Position numbers and translations under genes: made by a program | The notes under the pieces: model-generated | The model's input: only the letters and a program-made list of their open reading frames with translations | Database searches by the model: none | Told to the model about the DNA's origin: nothing | In this document: positions 7,942 through 15,847 of the stretch, piece after piece | Layout: each line of letters opens with the position of its first letter | Numbering within the stretch: position 1 is the stretch's first letter | Source of the DNA: JBFLYN01 sp040756655 | GTDB lineage: Bacteria > Bacillota > Sulfobacillia > UBA8153 | DNA: 19,281 nt | Direction: 5' to 3' | Assembly: GCA_040756655.1 (NCBI GenBank) | Contig: JBFLYN010000050.1 | Span: 1 to 19,281 of the forward strand

Positions 7942-10120
7942 ACGGCTGGATGTAGCCGCTGTTCTTGCCGACCTTGAGCACTATCGCCCCCGCCGCCGGG
8001 GTTGGGTCTGGCGCCAGAAGCCTCCCCAGGGGGCCCTGGAACAAGGCCCCTTTGTCTATCGTGAAGTCACCCGTCCACTGGAACAGGGTATCCCATTACC
8101 TGCTGCCAAGTACTTCGGCGGCATCGACCCCCAGCCTGACCCGGTGATCACCACGGAAATAGCGTCGGGCCGGTTCGAGGACGACCTCCGGCGCATGCGC
8201 ATGGCGGCCTGGCACGGTGCAGACCATATCATGGTCATCCGTACCGCGGGGCAGAGCCACTTTGACGGTCTCATCGAGGGTACCCCGGAAGGAGTCGGGG
8301 GGGTCCCCATCACCCGCAAGCAGATCCGGGCCACCCGCAAGGCACTGGATCTGATAGAAGACGAGGTTGGGAGGCCCATCAATTTTCACTCCTACGTCAG
8401 CGGAGTGGCCGGGCCCGAGATAGCCGTACTGTTCGTGGAGGAAGGGGTCAACGGGGCCCACCAGGACCCCCAGTATAACATCCTTTACCGGAACGTCAAT
8501 ATGCTGCGGTCCTTTGTGGATGCCGCTGAGGCCAAGTGCCTCCTGGCTTCTGCGGGCATCGCCCAGATCGACGGTGCCCACAACGCTAACGCCACCGCCC
8601 GGCAGGCCTGGAAGGTGATGCCGGAGCTCATGGTCCAGCATGCCATCAACACTGCCTTTTCCCTGGCAGCCGGCATGCCCAAGGACCTCATCTGCCTTTC
8701 CACGGTGCCCCCAACTGCTCCTCCAGGACCTGCCATACGTACTGATCTGGCCTACGCTGTAGCCTTGAGGTGGTTGTTCCACGAGTACCGGATGCGGGCC
8801 CAGATGAATACCAGGTATATAGAGTCAGACACCCGGGAGGCCACGGTGACTCATGTACTTAACCTACTCATATCCCGGCTGACCCGGGCAGACATCCAAA
8901 GCACCATCACCCCGGACGAAGGGCGCAACGTCCCCTGGCACTATAACAACGTGGCCGCTGTGGACACGGCCAAGCAGGCCCTGGTGGGCATGGATGGTTT
9001 GCGGGACTTGGTGAGCCTTAACTACTCGGGCGAACTGGGCAGTTCTGTACGTGAACTAGTGGAACGGGCAGTGCTCTTTCTGGAGGATATCGTACAGCTG
9101 GGAGGCTACTTCAAGGCAGTCGAAGCCGGACTGTTTGTGGACTCTGGTTTCTACCCTGAACGGCACCACGACGGTATCGTGAGAAAGGCCAGTGGGGGAG
9201 TAGGCGCTGGCACCATTGTGCTGCGCGACCCTGGTTATCTTGCTCCGGTGTGCCATCACTTTGGAAACAACCCGGGGCTTCCGTCCGGCCTCGAAAGGCC
9301 GTGCGAGCTGGTGGAAGGCTGCACGCTGTGCCACCCAGAGAAAATAATCTACCTGGACGAACTAGATGAAGACGACAACGTTTTCCGGCGTCTCGAGGCC
9401 ACTGCCGGGCACCGGGCAGCCGGACTTATCCGGCCGGAAGTCCAGTGGTATGCCGACGGGGTGGTTACCACGACTTTCTTCTTGCCGACCTCCAGGGTTA
9501 CCGCCCAGTATGCTGCCTTGGAGCTGGCCCGGCGCATGGGACTCCAGGATCCCGAAGTGATCCACAGTGCAGTCATGCACCCGGCCGAGGGGACACTGGT
9601 GGAGGTCAAGGGCGTCCTAAACATGGACATCGACCCGGCTACCCTGGTCATCCCGGTAAAGGAGGAACCCCTGGACGAGGACGAGATTCGCGCCCGAATC
9701 CAGGCTCAACCCATGCAGGTGGTGGCTGCCACCGTGGGAGAAGATGAGCACTCCGTGGGCATGCGTGAGATTATCGACATCAAGCACGGGGGGCTGGAGA
9801 AGTTCAACATCACCTGTCATTACCTGGGCACTTCTGTGCCCATCGAGAAGGTGGTGAATGCTGCCATCGAGACCGGAGCCGCGGCCATTCTCATCAGCAC
9901 CATCATCACCCATGCTGATGTACATCGCCATAACATGCGCATCCTGCATGAACTGTGCGTGGAAAAAGGCGTACGTGAGCGACTGATCCTGGTGGGAGGG
10001 GGAACCCAGATCACCGACGAAATGGCCCGGGAGTGCGGGCTGGACGCGGGATTTGGGCGCGGCACCAAGGGCATCGATGTTGCGTCGTTTTTGGTCAAGG
10101 AAAGAGCAAGGAGAGCCTAG
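7925..10120 (+). CDS. oraE: D-ornithine 4,5-aminomutase, E (large) subunit
   Basis: The 731-residue catalytic subunit. The N-terminal part forms the TIM-barrel that binds substrate and PLP (YFGGIDPQPDPVITTEIASG, MRMAAWHGADHIMVIRTAGQ, STVPPTAPP, ADIQSTITPDEGRN). The C-terminal part is a Rossmann cobalamin domain with the base-off motif D607-x-H609-x-x-G612. K620 in DIKHGG corresponds, by its place 11 residues after the cobalt-binding His, to the PLP Schiff-base lysine K629 of the Clostridium sticklandii enzyme. All key residues seen are intact and the length is normal. ATG 7925 is chosen, with a GGGGGTG stretch just upstream; GTG 7916 is an alternative. The next gene starts one base after its stop. 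Confidence 0.96.
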   Translation: MLQPDERLDVAAVLADLEHYRPRRRGWVWRQKPPQGALEQGPFVYREVTRPLEQGIPLPAAKYFGGIDPQPDPVITTEIASGRFEDDLRRMRMAAWHGADHIMVIRTAGQSHFDGLIEGTPEGVGGVPITRKQIRATRKALDLIEDEVGRPINFHSYVSGVAGPEIAVLFVEEGVNGAHQDPQYNILYRNVNMLRSFVDAAEAKCLLASAGIAQIDGAHNANATARQAWKVMPELMVQHAINTAFSLAAGMPKDLICLSTVPPTAPPGPAIRTDLAYAVALRWLFHEYRMRAQMNTRYIESDTREATVTHVLNLLISRLTRADIQSTITPDEGRNVPWHYNNVAAVDTAKQALVGMDGLRDLVSLNYSGELGSSVRELVERAVLFLEDIVQLGGYFKAVEAGLFVDSGFYPERHHDGIVRKASGGVGAGTIVLRDPGYLAPVCHHFGNNPGLPSGLERPCELVEGCTLCHPEKIIYLDELDEDDNVFRRLEATAGHRAAGLIRPEVQWYADGVVTTTFFLPTSRVTAQYAALELARRMGLQDPEVIHSAVMHPAEGTLVEVKGVLNMDIDPATLVIPVKEEPLDEDEIRARIQAQPMQVVAATVGEDEHSVGMREIIDIKHGGLEKFNITCHYLGTSVPIEKVVNAAIETGAAAILISTIITHADVHRHNMRILHELCVEKGVRERLILVGGGTQITDEMARECGLDAGFGRGTKGIDVASFLVKERARRA

Positions 10121-10121
10121 C

Positions 10122-11486
10122 ATGCACGTGGATCTCCTGGTAGCCGAGATCGGTAGCACCACTACGGTGGTTACGGCATTTACCGGACTGACCGGTGAAC
10201 CCGTGGTAGCTGCTCAGGGGTGGGCGTCCACTACCGTAGCCCAGGGCGACGTGACCATTGGTCTTGGGCAGGCACTGGAAGCCCTCCGGGGCAGCCGGGG
10301 CTGGGCGGACCTAAGCTGGGACGAGTTTTATGCCTGTTCCAGCGCTGCCGGTGGCCTAAAGATGACCGTGCATGGGCTCGTCTACGATATGACTGCCAAG
10401 GCCGCCCAGGAGGCCGCGCTGGGTGCCGGGGCTGTGGTCAGACTGGTCACCGCGGGCGAACTCACCCCGGGGGACCTGGAGGCCGTCATGAACGTAAGGC
10501 CCAATATCATCTTGCTGGCCGGCGGGGTGGACTACGGGGAGCGCCAGACGGCGGTTACCAATGCCCGGCTGCTGGCAGGCCTTGCCTTCGATGCTCCTAT
10601 CATCTACGCCGGCAACGTGGCGGCCAGGCAGGAGGTCCTGGCCATACTGGGACAGGCCGAAAAGCGGGTCATAGTGGTGGACAACGTGTACCCGCGCATT
10701 GACGACCTGAACATAGAGCCAACCCGGAGGGTAATCCAGCAAGTGTTCGAGGAGCACATCGTGGTGGCACCGGGCATGGACCGTATTCGCCAGCTGGTGA
10801 CCGGTCCGATCTTGCCTACTCCCGGGGCGGTCATGAACGCCGCCATTCTCCTGCGCGAGGCCACCGGCGATCTTATGCTGGTGGATGTGGGCGGGGCCAC
10901 CACTGACGTCCACTCGGTGACCGAGGGGTCGGAGGAGATCTCCAAGCTGCTGGTAAACCCCGAACCTGTGGCCAAGCGCACAGTCGAAGGGGACCTAGGG
11001 GTTTATGTCAATGCCGTCAACTTGGTGGAGCGCATCGGCCGTTCCGAACTGGCGTTGGTGCTCGGGTTTGACCCGGCCCCCATGCTGGAGCACCCGGTGC
11101 TAATCCCCAGCGATGAACAGGAGCGTGCCTTTGTGGCCCGCCTGGCGGCCGAGGCGGTAAAGGTGGCGGTGGCCCGGCATGCAGGCCGCCTCAGGCACCT
11201 CTATGGGCCAACCGGGCGAACCACGGTGGCAGAGGGCAAGGACCTGTCCCGGGTGGGGACCATCGTGGGCACCGGTGGCCCGCTCACGGCCTTGGCCGAA
11301 GGTCGCAGGATCCTGGAGAGCATTCTTGCCCCTGGCCGGGGCCGGGACCTGTATCCCAAGCGGGCCCGCGTCTTCATCGACAGGAACTACATAGCTGCAG
11401 CCACCGGCATCATGGCCCGGCGCCACCCCGGGGCGGCCCGCCGGCTGCTACTGGACAGCATAGGGTGGGAGGGGGCCACGGCATGA
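10122..11486 (+). CDS. MutL/OrtL-type reactivating ATPase for the B12 aminomutase
   Basis: A 454-residue member of the glutamate-mutase MutL family, with the actin/Hsp70-type ATPase fold. Phosphate-1 loop: AEIGSTTT (8-15). Phosphate-2 loop: DVGGATTDVH (255-264). Adenosine motif: GTGG (383-386). The block NIILLAGGVDYGE (128-140) is typical. Members sit next to B12-dependent mutases and are thought to exchange damaged cobalamin. Here the gene follows oraE after one base (AGGAGA site at 10110-10115), so the partner is most likely OraSE. Homologues in ornithine operons have been named OrtL or OR-4. The chaperone role is from family knowledge and position, not from a residue seen here. It overlaps orr as ATGA. 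Confidence 0.88.
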   Translation: MHVDLLVAEIGSTTTVVTAFTGLTGEPVVAAQGWASTTVAQGDVTIGLGQALEALRGSRGWADLSWDEFYACSSAAGGLKMTVHGLVYDMTAKAAQEAALGAGAVVRLVTAGELTPGDLEAVMNVRPNIILLAGGVDYGERQTAVTNARLLAGLAFDAPIIYAGNVAARQEVLAILGQAEKRVIVVDNVYPRIDDLNIEPTRRVIQQVFEEHIVVAPGMDRIRQLVTGPILPTPGAVMNAAILLREATGDLMLVDVGGATTDVHSVTEGSEEISKLLVNPEPVAKRTVEGDLGVYVNAVNLVERIGRSELALVLGFDPAPMLEHPVLIPSDEQERAFVARLAAEAVKVAVARHAGRLRHLYGPTGRTTVAEGKDLSRVGTIVGTGGPLTALAEGRRILESILAPGRGRDLYPKRARVFIDRNYIAAATGIMARRHPGAARRLLLDSIGWEGATA

Positions 11487-12556
11487 GCGCCAACCCCCGT
11501 CTGGACATAGACCTTGCCAAGCTACAACACAACGCTCACACCGTGGTAGAACTGGCCCGGTTACGCGGGGTTTCCGTGACCGGGGTGGTGAAAGGGTGCT
11601 GCGGTGATCCCCGGGTGGGACGGGCCATGCTGGACGGAGGGGTGGCGGCACTGGGTGATTCCCGGGTGGCCAACCTGGCCCGGCTGCGCGCCGGGTTGCC
11701 CGGCTGTGAACTGTGGCTGCTGAGGTTGCCCATGCCCTCGGAGGTGGCCAAGGTGGTGAGACTTGCCGACTTGGTCCTCATCTCCGAACCGGCCACGGCC
11801 CGGCTTTTGGGCCAAGAGGCGACGAGAACTGGCCGGGCCGTCAAGGTCCTGCTTATGGTTGATGTGGGCGACCTGCGGGAAGGGGTGTGGCCAGACCGGG
11901 TGGTGGAAGTTGCCATGGCCATGGCCCGGATCCCAGGCCTGGACCTGGTCGGGCTGGGTACCAACCTGGCCTGTTATGGCGGGGTGGTCCCCGACCCGCA
12001 GAACATGGGAACGCTGTTAAGCGCGACCCGTGCTGTGGAGACGGCCCTGGGCCGGACGCTCCAGGTGATATCCGGAGGCAATTCCGCCAACCTGAACCTG
12101 TTCTTGGACGGTAGGCTTCCCCGGGGCATCACCAACGTCCGCATTGGTGAAGGTATACTAATGGGGAGAGAAGCCGTTGCCCGCCAACCCGTCCCGGGTA
12201 CCTACCAGGACGCGTTTACCCTGGTTGCAGAAGTTATAGAGGAAGCTATGAAGCCCTCGGTACCCCTGGGGTGCATCGGGCAGGATGCCTTTGGGCGAGT
12301 ACCTTCATTTGAGGACCGGGGTATCCGCCGGAGAGCCATCCTGGCAGCCGGGCGGCAGGACTTGGCGGCAGACGGCATCTTCCCACGCGAGGAAGGCGTC
12401 TTCGTACTTGGGGCATCCAGCGACCACCTCCTGGTCGACGTGACCGAAAGCAGGCGGAGCTGGGCGCCCGGCGGGGAAATGGCCTTCGATATCAACTACA
12501 CCACACTGCTCCAGGCCATGACGTCACCGTACGTAACCAAGTGCTATGTAGGTTAG
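11483..12556 (+). CDS. orr: Ornithine racemase (alanine-racemase-like, PLP)
   Basis: Converts L-ornithine to D-ornithine, the substrate of OraSE. The 357-residue protein has the fold-type III PLP barrel of the alanine racemase N-terminal family. It opens with PRLDIDLAKLQHNAHTVVEL, followed by the PLP lysine K37 in VTGVVKGCCGDP. DGGVAALGDSRVANLARLR and LRLPMPSEVAKVVRLADLVL follow the Orr pattern, as do DLVGLGTNLACYGGVVPD and SGGNSANL. The start ATG overlaps the stop of the reactivase gene by four bases (ATGA), with a GGGAGGGGG site upstream. The open frame begins six codons earlier but that start is less likely. A broader alanine or amino-acid racemase is possible, but context points strongly to ornithine. 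Confidence 0.92.
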   Translation: MSANPRLDIDLAKLQHNAHTVVELARLRGVSVTGVVKGCCGDPRVGRAMLDGGVAALGDSRVANLARLRAGLPGCELWLLRLPMPSEVAKVVRLADLVLISEPATARLLGQEATRTGRAVKVLLMVDVGDLREGVWPDRVVEVAMAMARIPGLDLVGLGTNLACYGGVVPDPQNMGTLLSATRAVETALGRTLQVISGGNSANLNLFLDGRLPRGITNVRIGEGILMGREAVARQPVPGTYQDAFTLVAEVIEEAMKPSVPLGCIGQDAFGRVPSFEDRGIRRRAILAAGRQDLAADGIFPREEGVFVLGASSDHLLVDVTESRRSWAPGGEMAFDINYTTLLQAMTSPYVTKCYVG

Positions 12557-12560
12557 GAGG
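12555..12560 (+). promoter_or_regulatory. Ribosome-binding site favouring GTG 12569 over ATG 12563
   Basis: AGGAGG overlaps the stop of orr. It is only two bases from ATG 12563 but eight bases from the in-frame GTG at 12569. Confidence 0.6.
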
Positions 12561-12568
12561 GAATGTCC

Positions 12569-13873
12569 GTGAGTGCCGGGGTGGTACTGGGAGCGCTGGT
12601 GCCGCACCCTCCCATAATGGTACCGGAGGTAGGTGGGCCGGAAATTGTCAAGGTAGAACTTACCTGCCGGGGCATGGACGACCTGGCACGACGGGTATGT
12701 CAGGCCGGGCCGGAGACAACCATCCTTATCACGCCCCACGGTGTGCGGTCTCCACAGGCCCGGGCCGTAGTCCTAACGGGACCGCTGGCCGGCGATCTGG
12801 CCGAGTTTGGGGCTCAAGAGGTCAGGGTCCAGTTTGATAACGATGCCGGGTTCTTGAGCACGCTGGCCGAACAAGCAAGAGCGGCCGCACTGCCGGTCCA
12901 GGAGTACCCGGCGAGAAGGCTGGACCACGGGGCCACTGTCCCCCTGTACTACCTGCACAAGGCAGGGATGAGATCCAGGTTAGTGGTGATGACCATGCCG
13001 TGGCGGGAAGCACCGGACCTCTTCCGCTACGGACAGGTACTCGCCCGGACCGCCCGCAAGACCGGGCGCCGGGTGGCAGTGGTGGCAAGCGGTGACCTTT
13101 CTCACCGGCTCAAGCCCGGGGCGCCGGCCGGCTACCACCGGCGGGGAGCAGAGTTTGACCAACTGGTGACCCGAGCCCTGGCTGCAGGAAGCCTGGAGTC
13201 GCTCTTGCATGTGGACCCCGACCTGGTCGAGGATGCCGGCCAATGCGGGCTAGGTCCCCTCCAGGTCCTGGCTGGCGCCCTGGACGGATTGGATTACCGG
13301 CCGGAGCTGCTGTCTTACGAGGGGCCGTTTGGAGTCGGCTACGCGGTGGCGGTGTTCACACCGGCCCACCCACTGGTAGCCCTGGCCCGGCGGGCTATTG
13401 AGGCCTACATTAGAGAAGGCCGGGTGCTGGATGATAGTGGAGATCCATTGGCGGGCACCCACTCACCTGCGGGAGTGTTTGTGTCGCTCAAACAACAGGG
13501 TGAGTTGAGGGGATGCATCGGCACAGTACAGCCAGCCCGGGCCTCCCTGGCCATGGAGGTCATCCATAACGCTATCTCCGCGGCCACCGACGATCCCAGG
13601 TTCCCGCCGGTGTCCGAAGCCGAACTCGATGACCTCGAGGTGTCCGTGGATGTCCTCGCCCCCGCCGAGCCCGTAGATGACCTATCGGAACTGAACCCCC
13701 GGGAGTATGGGGTCATAGTTCGCAAGGGGCAGCGGGCCGGGCTGTTGCTGCCGGACCTGGAGGGCGTGGACACCGCGGCAGAGCAGGTGTCCATAGCCTG
13801 TCTTAAAGCCGGGCTGGCACCGGGGGACAAGGGAGTGAAGCTTTACCGGTTCCGGGTAGAGCGGTACCGGTGA
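12569..13873 (+). CDS. AmmeMemoRadiSam B-A fusion: LigB/Memo-like domain plus AMMECR1 domain
   Basis: A 434-residue two-domain protein. The first part (about 1-263) has the LigB/Memo-type fold of class III extradiol dioxygenase relatives. Candidate metal-site histidines are H13 in VPHPP, H57 in TPHG, H120 in DHGATVPL and H179 in ASGDLSH. The second part (about 266-432) is an AMMECR1 domain with LRGCIG (313-318), then the helix NAISAATDDPRF and LEVSVDVL. Together with the next gene this is the AmmeMemoRadiSam (AmrA/AmrB/AmrS) set, whose biochemical role is not established. The fusion suggests that the A and B parts act together. Whether the first domain oxygenates anything is doubtful in an anaerobe; it may bind metal or a substrate for the radical SAM partner. 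It lies 12 bases after orr and 20 before amrS. Confidence 0.88.
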   Translation: MSAGVVLGALVPHPPIMVPEVGGPEIVKVELTCRGMDDLARRVCQAGPETTILITPHGVRSPQARAVVLTGPLAGDLAEFGAQEVRVQFDNDAGFLSTLAEQARAAALPVQEYPARRLDHGATVPLYYLHKAGMRSRLVVMTMPWREAPDLFRYGQVLARTARKTGRRVAVVASGDLSHRLKPGAPAGYHRRGAEFDQLVTRALAAGSLESLLHVDPDLVEDAGQCGLGPLQVLAGALDGLDYRPELLSYEGPFGVGYAVAVFTPAHPLVALARRAIEAYIREGRVLDDSGDPLAGTHSPAGVFVSLKQQGELRGCIGTVQPARASLAMEVIHNAISAATDDPRFPPVSEAELDDLEVSVDVLAPAEPVDDLSELNPREYGVIVRKGQRAGLLLPDLEGVDTAAEQVSIACLKAGLAPGDKGVKLYRFRVERYR

Positions 13874-13879
13874 GCGGGC

Positions 13880-13885
13880 AGGAGG
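13880..13885 (+). promoter_or_regulatory. Ribosome-binding site that sets the amrS start at ATG 13894
   Basis: AGGAGG lies eight bases before ATG 13894. The in-frame GTG at 13870 overlaps the previous gene and has no such site. Confidence 0.7.
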
Positions 13886-13893
13886 CGCCGGGG

Positions 13894-14937
13894 ATGAAGG
13901 AAGCACGCCACTATGAGCCGACGGCAGATCGGTCCGTAAAGTGCCGGCTTTGTCCCAAGCTCTGCCTGGTACGGGAGGGCAAGACCGGGGTCTGCCGGGT
14001 GCGACAAAACCTCGAGGGAAAGCTCTACAGCCAAAACTATGCCCGGATCAGCTCCTACGCTGTAGATCCTATTGAGAAGAAACCGCTATACCACTTCTAC
14101 CCTGGGACGCGGGTGCTCTCTGTAGGGACGGTGGGGTGCAACTTCACCTGCCAGTTTTGCCAAAACTGGACTATCACCCACGACGACCGGGCAACCACAG
14201 TAGAACTGACTCCTGACCAGCTGGTCTACAGGTGCCAGAAGGAACAAGGAAGGGACCCCGGCTGCATTGGCATAGCCTACACCTACTCGGAACCTTTGGT
14301 CTGGTACGAGTATGTGACCGATACGGCAGCCCTGGCCAAGGATCACGGGCTCAAGAACATCCTGGTGACCAATGGTTCCATCAACCCGGGTCCCCTGGCC
14401 AGTCTCCTGCCTTTGGTGGATGCCATGAACATCGATGTAAAGAGCTTTGATGCCGGCTACTATGCCCGCATCTGTTCGGGGCTCCTTGAACCGGTCAAGT
14501 CCACGGTGGAGGAGGCGGTGAGGGCGGGCGTGCACGTAGAGGTCACGACCCTCCTGGTCGAAGACCTGAACGATGATGATGAGGAGGTTGAAGCCCTGGC
14601 CCGGTGGCTGGCAGGACTGAACGCAGACTTGCCGCTTCACCTTTCCAGGTACTTTCCGGCTTTCAAGATGGATAACCCGCCTACATCCGTAAAGACCATG
14701 AAGCGTGCAGCAGCCATCGCCCGCAGGCACCTCCGGTACGTATATTTAGGTAACGTCTGGGGAGCGGAGAACAACAGCACTCATTGCCCCCAGTGCGGGG
14801 CTCTGGTGCTGCGCAGGCACAGCCTTACCCTTGAAGAAAACCTGCTGGTGGACGGCCACTGCCCGGAGTGCAACCTGCGTGTGGCGGTAACGGGAGGAAA
14901 CCATGAAGAAACGACTTGTCATAGCCCTGGGGGGTAA
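13894..14937 (+). CDS. amrS: AmmeMemoRadiSam system radical SAM enzyme
   Basis: A 347-residue radical SAM protein of the AmrS family, related to pyruvate-formate-lyase activators. The N-terminus has a four-cysteine cluster (C17, C20, C24, C34 in CRLCPKLC...GVC). The core SAM motif is C82-x3-C86-x2-C89 in GCNFTCQFCQNW, which binds the 4Fe-4S cluster and SAM. Later blocks GIAYTYSEP, LVTNGSINP, DAMNIDVKSF and PLHLSRYFPAF are typical. The C-terminus has a CxxC (HCPQCG) and a second CxxC (HCPECN), as in a zinc ribbon or rubredoxin-like knuckle. The substrate is unknown in all families I know; the neighbouring A-B fusion is the expected partner. It overlaps carbamate kinase by 35 bases, so translation is probably coupled. 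Confidence 0.9.
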   Translation: MKEARHYEPTADRSVKCRLCPKLCLVREGKTGVCRVRQNLEGKLYSQNYARISSYAVDPIEKKPLYHFYPGTRVLSVGTVGCNFTCQFCQNWTITHDDRATTVELTPDQLVYRCQKEQGRDPGCIGIAYTYSEPLVWYEYVTDTAALAKDHGLKNILVTNGSINPGPLASLLPLVDAMNIDVKSFDAGYYARICSGLLEPVKSTVEEAVRAGVHVEVTTLLVEDLNDDDEEVEALARWLAGLNADLPLHLSRYFPAFKMDNPPTSVKTMKRAAAIARRHLRYVYLGNVWGAENNSTHCPQCGALVLRRHSLTLEENLLVDGHCPECNLRVAVTGGNHEETTCHSPGG

Positions 14938-15844
14938 TGCCATCACCAGGCCCGGGGACAGGGGCACCGTAGAGGAACAGCGTCGCAACGTGGCCGTGAC
15001 CTGCCGGCAGGTGGCGGCTATAGCTCTTCAGGGGTACCAGGTGGTGCTCACCCACGGCAATGGCCCGCAGGTAGGCAACATCCTCATCCAGAACGAGGAG
15101 GCCCGGGCCGTAGTCCCGCCCATGCCCCTGGATGTGTGCGGCGCCCAGACCCAGGGTCAGATCGGGTATATGATCCAGAGCGAACTTGCCCGTGCTCTGA
15201 TGATGGCAGGTATGGATTTGCCCGTGGTCACCGTCGTCACCCAGGTGCTGGTGGATCCGGCCGACCCGGCGTTCCTGGACCCGGCCAAACCCATAGGGCC
15301 TTTCTACTCGGAAAATCGGGCCAAAAGGCTCATGGAAAGTGGCGGGTATTTGATAAAGGAGGATGCCAACCGTGGTTGGCGCCGGGTGGTCCCGTCGCCC
15401 GAACCCATGGGCATTGTAGAAGCCAAGGCCATCCAACTCCTGGTGGAGTCCGGAGTGGTGGTGATCGCCTCCGGGGGTGGCGGCATCCCGGTCCGGCAAG
15501 CGGGTGGCGCACTAGAGGGGGTTGAGGCAGTCATAGACAAGGACCTGTCTGGAGAAAGGTTGGCCAGGTTGGTGGAGGCAGAGGGATTCCTGATCCTGAC
15601 TGACGTCGACCGGGTGGTGCTCAATTACGGGACCGAGCACGAAAAACCTCTTGACTACATGACCACGGTTGAGGCCAGGCGTTACATGAACCAGGGACAT
15701 TTCCGACCGGGGAGCATGCTCCCGAAGGTGGAGGCGGCAGTCAGGTTCGCCGAGAACGGGGGGTATTCCATCATCACGTCGCTGGACCGGGCATTGCCGG
15801 CCCTGGAGGGCCGGGCGGGAACCAGGATCATCGAGGAGGTATGA
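14903..15844 (+). CDS. arcC: Carbamate kinase
   Basis: Makes ATP from carbamoyl phosphate and ADP, the energy-yielding step of citrulline or arginine fermentation. The 313-residue protein has the amino-acid-kinase fold with ALGGNAI (8-14), HGNGPQVGN (51-59), GAQTQGQIGYMIQ (80-92), ASGGGGIPV (189-197) and DKDLS (212-216), all standard for ArcC. KVEAAVRF with the preceding SMLPK (271-275) fits the C-terminal nucleotide region. The length is normal. GGGAGGAAA sits before ATG 14903, which lies inside the end of amrS. The carbamoyltransferase starts three bases after its stop, so the two are clearly a pair. Confidence 0.96.
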   Translation: MKKRLVIALGGNAITRPGDRGTVEEQRRNVAVTCRQVAAIALQGYQVVLTHGNGPQVGNILIQNEEARAVVPPMPLDVCGAQTQGQIGYMIQSELARALMMAGMDLPVVTVVTQVLVDPADPAFLDPAKPIGPFYSENRAKRLMESGGYLIKEDANRGWRRVVPSPEPMGIVEAKAIQLLVESGVVVIASGGGGIPVRQAGGALEGVEAVIDKDLSGERLARLVEAEGFLILTDVDRVVLNYGTEHEKPLDYMTTVEARRYMNQGHFRPGSMLPKVEAAVRFAENGGYSIITSLDRALPALEGRAGTRIIEEV

Positions 15845-15847
15845 GCA

